NCBI GenBank assembly: GCA_024640985.1
Contig: JAHEDY010000008.1
Location: forward strand, 1-64,000
Direction: 5' to 3'
Source: Gammaproteobacteria bacterium
Lineage (GTDB): Bacteria; Pseudomonadota; Gammaproteobacteria; Pseudomonadales; Litorivicinaceae
Length of the DNA: 64,000 bases
Under the pieces are notes generated by a model. It was not told where the DNA came from and ran no database searches. It saw only the letters and a program-made list of their open reading frames with translations. Positions within the stretch are counted from its first letter, which is position 1, and each line of letters begins with the position of its first letter. Positions 1 through 6,550 of this stretch are shown piece after piece. The position numbers were made by a program, and so were the translations under genes.

Positions 1-71
1 CTCACGCGGTCACCGAGGCGTCCTTTATTCATGATCTCTGCGACCCGTTGTTGGGCTACTCGCATCAGCAT
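1..71 (-). CDS. 5' end of an unidentified leftward gene (partial)
   Basis: Read on the minus strand, an open frame starts at an ATG at 71 or 65 and runs off the window edge with no stop, giving about 22 residues (MLMRVAQQRVAEIMNKG...). An AAGGG lies just upstream and is spaced better for the second ATG at 65. The frame is divergent from the exported-protein gene at 108, a normal arrangement for a shared promoter region. The fragment is too short to assign a family. It could also be a chance open frame. Confidence 0.35.
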   Translation of the reverse strand, partial: MLMRVAQQRVAEIMNKGRLGDRV

Positions 72-107
72 TCCCTTTGATAGATAGATGGAGTGTAGAG
101 GATTTCG

Positions 108-482
108 ATGAAAAACAATAACGTATTGATCGGCGGTCTGGTTGTCTGTTTTGTCGGTTATGTCCTGGCCGCTCCAGGGCCTGCATCAGCACAGACCGCT
201 GAGACCCACGATAACTATGCCTTCATGAGCGCCCAAGATCTTTACGATGCGTTATCCCAAGAATCTCAGGTCGCTCTTGGCTACTTGCTTGGGATTATTG
301 ACGCGAAGAAAGGGCGTCAGCCTGACGGCTCATGCTATACCGTGCCATGGCAATCTGATGCGGATGAGGTATTGGTCAGTGCTTATTTGGAAGATTGGCC
401 GGGTGTTGCAGACTTTTCCATGACAGCGCCTGATGCATTGATTCGTATGATGCAAAAGCGATTCCCTTGTCGTGATAAATAA
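108..482 (+). CDS. Exported Rap1a/Tai-like protein
   Basis: This 124-residue protein starts with a Sec signal peptide (hydrophobic stretch about residues 6-22, likely cut near ASA-Q). The mature part follows the Rap1a/Tai immunity-family pattern: a GYLLGIIDAK segment, a central Cys before a VPW turn, a YLEDWP segment and a C-terminal RFPC. The two cysteines probably form a disulfide in the periplasm. Named family members neutralise type VI secretion amidase effectors, but many homologues sit away from any T6SS. None is visible here, so an immunity role is not implied. The ATG at 108 is the only plausible start. The family call is moderate and the function is open. Confidence 0.6.
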   Translation: MKNNNVLIGGLVVCFVGYVLAAPGPASAQTAETHDNYAFMSAQDLYDALSQESQVALGYLLGIIDAKKGRQPDGSCYTVPWQSDADEVLVSAYLEDWPGVADFSMTAPDALIRMMQKRFPCRDK

Positions 483-594
483 TGCGGCGCAACAAGTCGC
501 TGAGACTTTCGGCGCAATCATGTTGGTTCATTGAGTGTGAGGCGGTACAGTAAGATTGGTTATAACGTTAGAACGAAATCAAAGGAGTGCCTCT

Positions 595-771
595 ATGCGT
601 GTCGATCTTCTCAAGGTCTTGGTTGTCGTGATGGGTCTCGGTTTGTTACCAATGCCTTCACTGGTAAGCAATGCTGCGGCTGAAGAGTCAAAGACCTGCG
701 CAGATGGGGCACCTTGTCCGACGGATGCTGAACTCGAAGATTCATGTTCAGATGAAGGCGAATCGTTATAA
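595..771 (+). CDS. Small exported Cys-containing protein
   Basis: This encodes 58 residues from the ATG at 595, which has a strong AAAGGAG seven bases upstream; the open frame reaches back to 556 but lacks a comparable site there. Residues 5-25 form a hydrophobic signal peptide ending near NAAA-E. The mature peptide is only about 30 residues, acidic, with three cysteines (CADGAPC and a later C). I recognise no family. It sits between two other exported Cys-containing proteins and is probably co-expressed with the rhodanese 46 bases downstream. An odd Cys count suggests intermolecular pairing, metal binding or a mixed disulfide, but this is inference. Confidence 0.6.
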   Translation: MRVDLLKVLVVVMGLGLLPMPSLVSNAAAEESKTCADGAPCPTDAELEDSCSDEGESL

Positions 772-817
772 CGAGTAACCATCTTCGAAGATATAACAAT
801 CGATAAGGAAATTGAGC

Positions 818-1480
818 ATGGGTATTCAAAAAACTTTCGCAGGAGCGTTAGTTGCGGTAGCAATGACGATTGCTCCATTCGCAGCACACGCAGAAAATAA
901 GCCAGTCGATATCACTTTTGGTGGAAAAGCGACTGCACAAGTTAAGCACAACGGTAAGATCGTCACGATCCAGCGTGTGCAGGATAACGGCAACAACGTG
1001 GACGCATCATTTGCGAAAACCTCTCGCCCTTGTCCTCCATTTTGTATTCAGCCAATCAGTCTAGCACCTGGTGTTGAAACCATCGGTGAAAACGAAATGA
1101 TCGACTACCTTGAGCAAATGTCAGCGGGTGACGACTCGATTCTCGTGATCGATTCCCGGACGCCAAACTGGGTTGAGCGTGGACAAATTCCTGGTGCGGT
1201 CAATTTGCCTTGGACCAAGCTCAACACTGCCAAGGGCGCTGATCCATTGTCGATCGGTGAGATCATGGAAGGCGAGTTCGGGGCGAATCAGTTCGATGGC
1301 CTCTGGAAGTTTGCTAAAGCAAAGACGTTGGTGATGTATTGCAACGGCATGTGGTGCGGACAATCTCCGGCTAACATCAAAGCGCTCCTTGACTTCGGTT
1401 ACCCAGCACACAAGATCAAGTGGTACCGCGGTGGTATGCAGAACTGGGCTAACCTTGGGTTGACTACAGTCAAGCCATAA
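818..1480 (+). CDS. Periplasmic rhodanese-domain sulfurtransferase
   Basis: A 220-residue exported protein. The signal peptide is at residues 1-22 (ends AHA-E), followed by a short beta-rich segment with a CPPFCIQP motif. A single rhodanese domain then runs from about residue 90 to the end (VIDSRTPNWVERGQIPGAVNLPW, YRGGMQNW). The catalytic loop begins at Cys175 in CNGMWCGQS, so a second Cys (180) lies inside the active-site loop, unlike the common CRxGxR loop. Rhodaneses pass sulfane sulfur to thiol acceptors. The ATG at 818 is preferred over the in-frame TTG at 812 because AAGGA lies eight bases upstream. A terminator follows directly, so this is the last gene of the exported trio. Confidence 0.85.
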   Translation: MGIQKTFAGALVAVAMTIAPFAAHAENKPVDITFGGKATAQVKHNGKIVTIQRVQDNGNNVDASFAKTSRPCPPFCIQPISLAPGVETIGENEMIDYLEQMSAGDDSILVIDSRTPNWVERGQIPGAVNLPWTKLNTAKGADPLSIGEIMEGEFGANQFDGLWKFAKAKTLVMYCNGMWCGQSPANIKALLDFGYPAHKIKWYRGGMQNWANLGLTTVKP

Positions 1481-1498
1481 TCGCCGGATAACTAAAAG

Positions 1499-1523
1499 AG
1501 CCCGCAGTGCTGCGGGCTTTTTT
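1499..1523 (+). terminator. Rho-independent terminator after the rhodanese gene
   Basis: An inverted repeat AGCCCGCA / TGCGGGCT with a four-base loop is followed by a run of six T on the plus strand, 18 bases after the rhodanese stop codon. Confidence 0.9.
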
Positions 1524-1588
1524 ATGTTTGCCTGTTAGGTTCTTGTAACGAAAGCCTAGGAGTTGTAGTATTCGCGACCTTCCAATAT

Positions 1589-1662
1589 GGCGCGTTGGCA
1601 GAGTGGTTATGCAGCGGATTGCAAATCCGTGGACATCGGTTCGATTCCGGTACGCGCCTCCA
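1589..1662 (+). tRNA. tRNA-Cys (GCA)
   Basis: A complete cloverleaf. The acceptor stem is GGCGCGT/ACGCGCC, the anticodon loop ATTGCAAAT carries GCA, the T arm contains GGTTCGATTCC, the discriminator base is T, and CCA is encoded at 1660-1662. The sequence resembles the enterobacterial tRNA-Cys. Its 3' half is repeated at 2414-2454, marking it as the integration target of a small element. Confidence 0.97.
1618..1658 (+). repeat. attL-like core inside tRNA-Cys
   Basis: These 41 bases of the tRNA-Cys 3' half (anticodon loop to acceptor stem) recur at 2414-2454 with two differences. Integrases of tyrosine-recombinase islands commonly use such tRNA 3' halves as attachment cores. This copy belongs to the functional tRNA. 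Confidence 0.75.
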
Positions 1663-1719
1663 CCGATACGGCTATCAAACTCACATGCCCGACAAATCTA
1701 GCGGTACTCAAGTGAGCTT

Positions 1720-1989
1720 TCAAATTCGCCCTGCCATTTTTAGGGCCGCACGCAAAGTCTCATTGATTCGAGTTTGCCAGCCGTCGCCGCTTGCCCGCAG
1801 TGCGGCCAATACATCTGCGTCGAGGCGTAACTTGACAGGCTCCTTGGTTGACGTTGACTTCGGTCTACCTCGGGTTTTGATAACTTTGCCTTCGTAAAGA
1901 TCAGCCGTCTCGAAGAACTCGGAAGTCAACTCAGGTGCATCATCGGCATCAACCCAAGTACTTTGCGTAGAGTGCTTTTTCGCGGTCAT
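1720..1989 (-). CDS. brnA: BrnA family antitoxin
   Basis: An 89-residue protein with a disordered acidic N-terminal half (DADDAPELTSEFFETADLYEG), then RGRPKS and a ribbon-helix-helix-like C terminus (VKLRLDADVLAALRASGDGWQTRINETL), the layout of BrnA antitoxins. The C-terminal part is expected to bind operator DNA and the N-terminal part to neutralise BrnT. The start at 1989 lies inside brnT (41-base overlap), so the two are translated together in the order toxin then antitoxin, usual for brnTA. In other systems the BrnT/BrnA complex represses its own promoter. Confidence 0.88.
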   Translation of the reverse strand: MTAKKHSTQSTWVDADDAPELTSEFFETADLYEGKVIKTRGRPKSTSTKEPVKLRLDADVLAALRASGDGWQTRINETLRAALKMAGRI

Positions 1990-2221
1990 TGGCTTTCCTC
2001 ATACTTATGATTCGGCGGGTCTCGCCGCGGGGCGTCCAGACAACAACAATCACGTTGGAGTCTAGCCAGCCGACTGTAATGAATCGATCCTCTTTGTAGT
2101 TTTGTCGCTTGTCTTGGCCCGTGAAATGAATTCCGCTAAACACATCTCCTGCTCGAGCAAAGTCCAAGCCCCGCTCAAGCAGAGTTTTGTCTCTTTTGAT
2201 CGGGTCGAATTCAAGATTCAT
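1949..2221 (-). CDS. brnT: BrnT family ribonuclease toxin
   Basis: A 90-residue protein (95 if the GTG at 2236 is used). It carries the BrnT pattern: LEFDPIKRDKTLLERGLDFARAGDVF near the N terminus, then RFITVGWLDSNVIVVVWTPRGETRRIISMRKANDREKALY. The late R-ISMRKA-E-E/Y segment holds the residues implicated in the RelE-like RNase fold. BrnT toxins cleave RNA and slow translation. I prefer the ATG at 2221 because family members begin close to the xxEFDPxK motif. The partner antitoxin overlaps downstream, and the pair is the sole cargo of the tRNA-Cys mini-island. No frame damage is seen, so the module looks functional. Confidence 0.88.
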   Translation of the reverse strand: MNLEFDPIKRDKTLLERGLDFARAGDVFSGIHFTGQDKRQNYKEDRFITVGWLDSNVIVVVWTPRGETRRIISMRKANDREKALYAKYLG

Positions 2222-2227
2222 ATAATT

Positions 2228-2255
2228 AATGTACACCCATTAATTCTTCGGTCAA
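2228..2255 (-). promoter_or_regulatory. Candidate sigma-70 promoter for brnTA
   Basis: On the minus strand, TTGACC (2255-2250) and TACATT (2233-2228) are separated by 16 bases directly in front of brnT. Transcription from this site would begin at or very near the ATG at 2221, implying a short or absent leader. The match is moderate. Confidence 0.35.
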
Positions 2256-2413
2256 GCGCTGTTATTGGAAATAGACGATTCAGAGTCCATGAGCACCCTT
2301 TACTTCGAAGTGCATTTGCACATTGCGTAAATAACTCGAGTTCTTATTAGCACATTCGATAGCACACTTTTATTTTTCCTCATTAATACAATTGGTTATG
2401 TGGCGTGCATGCT

Positions 2414-2454
2414 ATTGCAAATCCGTGGGCATCGGTTCGATTCCGGGACGCGCC
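2414..2454 (+). repeat. attR-like degenerate copy of the tRNA-Cys 3' half
   Basis: Thirty-nine of 41 bases match the tRNA-Cys segment at 1618-1658. One difference breaks the terminal T-stem pair. No D arm or 5' acceptor strand precedes it, so it is not a tRNA gene. It marks the distal end of the mini-island. Confidence 0.75.
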
Positions 2455-2546
2455 AATCTATTTTTATGAAAGGTCCGGTCGTGATACTGAGCTTTAATTA
2501 GATTTTGTGTGACCTAGTCACAAGGGATTAAGCGGCCAACTCTCGG

Positions 2547-3230
2547 TTATCGACGGAAAATCACCAACCAGCGCCAAAAATTTAGCAATTGAAAGAGTGT
2601 GCCGGCGACATATGTCAGGGCGGCGGCCGTTAGGATCTGTCGAGACGGTTGAATTTGTGCCTCCGATAAATAGCCGGAGACCAACAAAGGCAGAGCCTTA
2701 TTAAAGCTTGCGTCAATCTCCACAGGGAGCGTGATCAATTGGACCAAAACGCCGTAACCAAGAATTAAAAAGGCACCGGCAAACGAGAATAGTCCAACAT
2801 GAGGCGATAGCGTCAGCGCTCCAAAGAGCGGGCTGACTGCCAACATCGCGGATCCGACTATTTGTGCGGTCGATGCAGACTGAGCGAGCCACTGACGCAA
2901 GTGAAAAAAAGTTTCTCCACGCGCGTGCTGGATTGCATGGCCACATTCATGGGCAGCAATCACAATCGCGGCCAATGTTTTTCCATCATATTTGTCTTGT
3001 GTCAGCGCGACCGAACGATCACGAGGGTTGTAATGATCACCGGCTTTGGTCACGACGACTTTGACGCTCTGTAAATCAAAACGATCCAATAGATGACGAG
3101 CCAGCTCACCGCCGGTTCCGGGAAAATTAGATTCCGGATTCCGATTGTATTTTTTCAGAACGTAAGAAACCCAAAGGTTCGGTCCAAATAGAATCAGCGC
3201 GCCAATAGCAATCAATACAATCAGTACCAA
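2547..3230 (-). CDS. YugP-type membrane zinc metallopeptidase
   Basis: A 227-residue integral membrane protein of the neutral zinc metallopeptidase family PF04298. The first membrane segment is at residues 2-20. A cytosolic domain follows with the zinc-binding HECGHAIQH motif around residue 94, and at least two more hydrophobic segments (about 115-165 and 195-222) flank a PVEIDASFNKAL stretch conserved in the family. Length and layout are normal. Its physiological substrate is not known. The gene is monocistronic, facing left, with no clear terminator before the tRNA-Cys remnant downstream. Confidence 0.87.
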   Translation of the reverse strand: MVLIVLIAIGALILFGPNLWVSYVLKKYNRNPESNFPGTGGELARHLLDRFDLQSVKVVVTKAGDHYNPRDRSVALTQDKYDGKTLAAIVIAAHECGHAIQHARGETFFHLRQWLAQSASTAQIVGSAMLAVSPLFGALTLSPHVGLFSFAGAFLILGYGVLVQLITLPVEIDASFNKALPLLVSGYLSEAQIQPSRQILTAAALTYVAGTLFQLLNFWRWLVIFRR

Positions 3231-3649
3231 GGGTGTCCCTCTTCTTGGTGTTATGCCAGTGAATCACTGGTCATTTCGTTCTGTTTTCAACCTCTTTACT
3301 TAAGGACATCGCACCAAATGACAAGCAGAAGCCACGGTTAGACTGAGATTGGAATATCCGAAACACTCAATGTGGCACCGACATGTTCCCAGCCAATCTG
3401 GAGATTCGGTGACACTGTATTTTCATCAGCAAATCAGCTTGGTTCGCCGACGAACAACTGTCTGGAAATCCTCATGGCAATTCAATTCCGCTTTACCTAC
3501 TACGCAAGGACAGATTCAATGGGTCCAGTCAGCTTTCCGGAAGACGGCTATGCAATTTTGGCGATGAAAGCATTGCCCGCGTCGCACGAATTCAACGATA
3601 GGCTCTAAACGACTCGACCTACAATACGCTATTGCCTTTAGGAGTCCGA
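3231..3649. other. Gene-less stretch between divergent genes
   Basis: About 420 bases with two overlapping plus-strand frames (3349-3567 and 3372-3608). Neither has a ribosome-binding site or a recognisable protein pattern. It presumably holds the promoters for the divergent metallopeptidase and Trp-rich protein genes, but no convincing promoter, RNA or repeat is visible. Confidence 0.4.
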
Positions 3650-3865
3650 ATGAATCGAATCAATCCAGCGAAATTACTTCACAGTAAATGGACGGCTGTT
3701 GAGCCCAAAAATAGAGAGAAACATTTCTTGGTTGTTGAGGTTGACTACGATGAGGAGGGTATCGTGATCGACTGTCTTCTCGAAGCAGTAATCAGTCGAC
3801 GCAAAACCTCGGTTAACTGGCGAGATCTAACCAATAGCGACCATTGGAAACAAGGCTGGAAATGA
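3650..3865 (+). CDS. TIGR02450-like small tryptophan-rich protein
   Basis: A 71-residue protein with the family pattern NPAKLLHSKWTAVEPKNREKHFLV near the start, then CLLEAVISRR and a WRDLTN...HWKQGW tail. The family is widespread in marine gammaproteobacteria and is of unknown function. The ATG at 3650 is chosen because AGGAG sits five bases upstream; a frame extension to 3632 lacks such a site. It stands alone, separated from the convergent methyltransferase gene by about 40 bases. Confidence 0.8.
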   Translation: MNRINPAKLLHSKWTAVEPKNREKHFLVVEVDYDEEGIVIDCLLEAVISRRKTSVNWRDLTNSDHWKQGWK

Positions 3866-3906
3866 ATCATTGATGTTGAGTACATGGTGGGCTTCGCGAG
3901 AGCGCT

Positions 3907-4575
3907 TTAAGGGTCAAATGAAGTTCGTCGCGCAAGAATATATTGAAAGATTTGTTCGGATCCAGAGGGTGTTCGATGTGTCCATATCTGGCTTTTGACT
4001 TCTTTCCAGTTCGCGTCCCTGAAGTCGTTTAAAATTGATATCAAAGAGTGAGCATCGTAGCGTTGAACAGGCAGCCCAGAGCAGGTTTCAGGTCCATCTA
4101 AGTGAAATGTTGCTAATAACGCATAGCCACTGGGTCGGACCGCTCGATGAAGAGAGTGCAAATACTGTTGAATGGATCTGTGGTCCATTTGGAAGTGAAA
4201 TACGGCTCGATCGTGCCAGAGATCAACGAACGCTGATGGTTGCCACAGGTTGAGGTCTCCAATAAACCAGGTAATGTTAGACGCTTGATCACTCAGTTGA
4301 TGTTGTAATGCCTTAGAAGCAGATTGAGACCATTCAACATGCGTTAAATCGCGATAGCCAGCCCTGAGTAGTGTGGGTAACAACAATGACCTGCCTGCAC
4401 CGATGTCTGCGATTGAGGCTGATCGAGGGACGGTCTCGCGAATCCATTGTTGCGACAATGATTGCGCACTCTCTGTCCACGAGAGACTTTGATCGCCATT
4501 CTGCTTGTAGCGGCTATCCCAATGATCTTGAACGGCATGGCTTGATTGGTGAAATTGTTGCTGGACATCCTTCAT
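3907..4575 (-). CDS. Class I SAM-dependent methyltransferase
   Basis: A 222-residue protein from the ATG at 4575 (MKDVQQQFHQ...). It begins with the HWDSRYKQNGDQSLSWTE lead-in seen in tellurite-resistance/thiopurine-like methyltransferases. Motif I follows (IADIGAGRSLLLPTLL), then an acidic residue after beta-2 (HVEW), a GDLNLW segment and DLWHDRAVFHF. The Rossmann methyltransferase fold is clear; the substrate is not. The frame remains open to a TTG at 4674, but those extra 33 residues do not resemble the family and are probably not translated. No strong Shine-Dalgarno precedes either start. Confidence 0.8.
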   Translation of the reverse strand: MKDVQQQFHQSSHAVQDHWDSRYKQNGDQSLSWTESAQSLSQQWIRETVPRSASIADIGAGRSLLLPTLLRAGYRDLTHVEWSQSASKALQHQLSDQASNITWFIGDLNLWQPSAFVDLWHDRAVFHFQMDHRSIQQYLHSLHRAVRPSGYALLATFHLDGPETCSGLPVQRYDAHSLISILNDFRDANWKEVKSQIWTHRTPSGSEQIFQYILARRTSFDP

Positions 4576-4702
4576 GGAATTGTCTCGCGTCGGGTCGATG
4601 GCCAGATAGTAAATCGATCTATGCCTTGTTGCATGTGCGCCTGAGATGCGTTCTATAATGCAGGATTGACTCAATCGAGGATTGGATGAGTCGATTGAGC
4701 GG

Positions 4703-4918
4703 TTAGCGGTTGTCTTTCCGTGCCAGTTCGATCACTTGATCTTTCTTGATCGAGACACTTTGGCCTGGATTGTCCTCAAATTGAACAATAATCGTTTCGC
4801 GTTTTTTCCCGATAAAACCAGTGACGGTTCCTTTTCTTTCGGGCGCACCGACGGTGATTCGGTCACCATATTTATAGGGTGTATTGAGGCTTAAGCTTGA
4901 CCAATGTTCATTAGACAC
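4703..4918 (-). CDS. Small hypothetical protein, SH3/KOW-like
   Basis: 71 residues starting at GTG 4918, the only usable start, with GAGGG seven bases upstream. The sequence reads as short beta strands (YGDRITVGAPERKGTVTGF, ETIIVQFEDNPGQSVSIKKDQVIEL), suggestive of a small beta-barrel such as SH3 or KOW. That is a guess from composition and no family is recognised. It lies on the same strand downstream of the cold-shock gene, separated from it by a terminator, and upstream of the methyltransferase. Confidence 0.55.
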   Translation of the reverse strand: MSNEHWSSLSLNTPYKYGDRITVGAPERKGTVTGFIGKKRETIIVQFEDNPGQSVSIKKDQVIELARKDNR

Positions 4919-4939
4919 CTGATGTCCCTCTGACGGATG

Positions 4940-4969
4940 AAAAAGCTACGCCAGGACGGCGCAGCTTTA
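4940..4969 (-). terminator. Terminator of the cold-shock gene
   Basis: On the minus strand, AAGCTGCGCC and GGCGTAGCTT form a ten-pair stem (one G-U pair) with a five-base loop, followed by T residues. It lies ten bases beyond the cold-shock gene stop. Confidence 0.8.
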
Positions 4970-4978
4970 GCAGTAAAC

Positions 4979-5185
4979 TCAGCTTTCGAGGCTGATGTTC
5001 GTTGCAGAGGTTTTACCGCGCTCTTCTTGCAACTCGTAAGAGACTTTCTGGCCATCATTCAAAGAACGGATGCCTTTCAATGAAAGAGCTGAAATATGTA
5101 CGAAGACATCTTTCCCGCCGTCATCTGGAGTGATGAATCCAAAACCTTTACTCGTGTCAAAAAATTTAACAACACCTGTGCTCAT
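4979..5185 (-). CDS. CspA-family cold-shock protein
   Basis: A 68-residue single cold-shock domain with RNP1 (KGFGFI) and RNP2 (VFVHI), the nucleic-acid-binding surface of these five-strand barrels. These proteins melt RNA structure and act as RNA chaperones. The start at 5185 gives the standard MSTGVVKFFD N terminus; the frame stays open to 5254 but the extension is unlike the family. About 500 bases without genes lie upstream, enough for the long structured leader typical of cold-shock mRNAs, although I cannot define one. A terminator follows immediately. Confidence 0.93.
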   Translation of the reverse strand: MSTGVVKFFDTSKGFGFITPDDGGKDVFVHISALSLKGIRSLNDGQKVSYELQEERGKTSATNISLES

Positions 5186-5689
5186 AATAATTTTCTCATA
5201 TAGAAGATAGTTTTTGCCCCACGACATTGATGCCGAGAGGTCCGTAGATTTCAAAGAGGAATTCGAAGAAAAGTCAGAAACTGCGCTAGGAAGATCTAAT
5301 GAAAGCGTAATTAGTAGAACATACTGTCTGCGGAATAGATACTGTTAGTTGATCATACGCGTGATCGTCCCGCTTCGAATTGGCGTTTCCATCGCCGAAA
5401 TGTTACTTTGTACCCGGTACTCAGGGACGTATGTGCGACTTGCCTGTTGGACTGGATATTTGAGACAAGGTGGTTTCAATTCCGTTCAGTTCTTCAAGGG
5501 TCGAGTGGAGCCGGTCGGTGTGATTCGGTCCATCAAGCGTCACGGTTCGACTGATATCGAGTGCACAGATTCCGTTGATAGCCCTCTTGATTAATCGGTG
5601 ACAAATGTCAGTCGGTGGATTCATTGACCCATCTCAAGATCGAATTTCGAGTCATCTGGCATACTACCTGATCACTGAAGGAGCGAATC
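5186..5689. other. Gene-less stretch upstream of the cold-shock gene
   Basis: About 500 bases separate the divergent csp and ydcH-like genes. Two opposed frames (5349-5594 plus, 5421-5624 minus) overlap each other and show no family pattern. The csp-proximal part probably includes its leader, and AAGGAG just before 5690 belongs to the next gene. I see no tRNA, repeat or clear small RNA. Confidence 0.4.
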
Positions 5690-5929
5690 ATGCAAGACGT
5701 CGAACACCACTGTTTATCTCAAGAATTTCCTGAGCTCAAAGAACGTATTCACGAGATGAAAATGAGTAATGCACACTTTAAAAAAATGCATGATGAATAC
5801 ACGGAATTATCCAAGCAAATTGAAAATATGATTACCGAAGTGACTCCGGCTTCCAATACCACTGAGGAAACATTGAAGACTCAGCGAGTTCACCTCAAAG
5901 ATCAGCTGTATGGCATGTTAACCGCATAA
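5690..5929 (+). CDS. YdcH/DUF465 family small protein
   Basis: A 79-residue helical protein matching the DUF465 pattern: EFPELKERIHEMKMSNAHFKKMHDEYTEL, then a short turn and LKTQRVHLKDQLYGML. It should form an antiparallel helical pair or coiled coil. Function is unknown. The ATG at 5690 is preceded by AAGGAG at good spacing. It stands alone. No T-rich terminator serves it on the plus strand; the hairpin at 5983 points the other way. Confidence 0.85.
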   Translation: MQDVEHHCLSQEFPELKERIHEMKMSNAHFKKMHDEYTELSKQIENMITEVTPASNTTEETLKTQRVHLKDQLYGMLTA

Positions 5930-5982
5930 ACGACGGGATTCTCAATGACCCAAAGGACGCTGTTGGCAAGCGTCATTCGGAA

Positions 5983-6010
5983 AAAAACAAAGGGGAGCAA
6001 AGCTCCCCTT
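5983..6010 (-). terminator. Terminator of the AhpD-like gene
   Basis: A nine-pair perfect stem AAGGGGAGC / GCTCCCCTT with a three-base loop. On the minus strand it is followed by TGTTTTTTT, so it ends leftward transcription from the AhpD-like gene. On the plus strand there is no T tract after it. Confidence 0.85.
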
Positions 6011-6098
6011 AAAAGATCGATGATGTCATGATCATCGAGGGCATTGAGGGATGAGTATGCTGTCCTCTGCGGAGGAAATCTTTGACTTGTGTCAATAT

Positions 6099-6446
6099 TT
6101 AGCGATTTGCCAGTTCATCAAAGGTCGCGAGACCCTCTGCTGAATACATCAGCGCGGGTCCACCTCCCATATACACACAAATAGCCAGAGTTTCCTCGAG
6201 CTCTTCTCGTGTCACACCGAGGCCGATCAGCGCTTTCATATGGAATGCGATGCAGGCCGAACAGTGCTGGCTAATTCCAAGGGCCAGAGCGATCAGCTCT
6301 TTATATTTTGACGTGATTTCACCGTTGGCCATTGCTGCTTTGGCCATCTCCCCAAAACCTTGCATCAGCTCTGGATTGGCCGCGCGGAATGGCGCTAAGG
6401 CATCATTCACGTCGTGCATCAGTTCGCGATGATTTTTGGTTTGCAT
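6099..6446 (-). CDS. AhpD-like/carboxymuconolactone decarboxylase-family protein
   Basis: A 115-residue all-helical protein with the redox motif CSACIAFH (CxxC followed three residues later by His) near residue 62, and Glu in the preceding helix (KYKELIALALGI). This matches the AhpD-like branch, which acts as a thiol peroxidase or disulfide reductase partner, rather than true decarboxylases that lack the CxxC. GGGAG lies nine bases upstream of the ATG at 6446. Monocistronic with its own terminator. The partner and substrate are unknown. Confidence 0.85.
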   Translation of the reverse strand: MQTKNHRELMHDVNDALAPFRAANPELMQGFGEMAKAAMANGEITSKYKELIALALGISQHCSACIAFHMKALIGLGVTREELEETLAICVYMGGGPALMYSAEGLATFDELANR

Positions 6447-6550
6447 GCGTTGAGTCTCCCAAATTTGAAAGACTCACTCTAACCAAGTTTCACGGACCGA
6501 GAGTCCTCGGCTAGCGCTTCAATTGATTCAGATCACTCAGATCAAATTTC

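Larger units (their letters stand above)
1659..2454. mobile_element. tRNA-Cys mini-island (remnant) carrying BrnT/BrnA
   Basis: About 0.8 kb lies between the intact tRNA-Cys and a degenerate copy of its 3' half. The only genes inside are the leftward brnT-brnA pair. No integrase, excisionase or other cargo is present, and the stretch near 2220-2400 is visibly richer in A+T than the flanks. The simplest reading is a deleted integrative element whose toxin-antitoxin module has been retained. A mobilised cassette moved by an integrase elsewhere is also possible. Confidence 0.6.

Noticed and set aside
2401..2455. Second tRNA-Cys gene
   Set aside because: Only the 3' half matches. The 5' acceptor strand and D arm are missing and a T-stem pair is broken, so it is scored as an attachment-site remnant.
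3349..3608. Two overlapping plus-strand open frames (72 and 78 codons)
   Set aside because: No ribosome-binding site, no family pattern, and compositions unlike the neighbouring proteins. They look like chance frames in a gene-less stretch.
5349..5624. Opposed open frames upstream of the cold-shock gene
   Set aside because: They overlap each other on opposite strands, lack Shine-Dalgarno sites and show no recognisable motifs.
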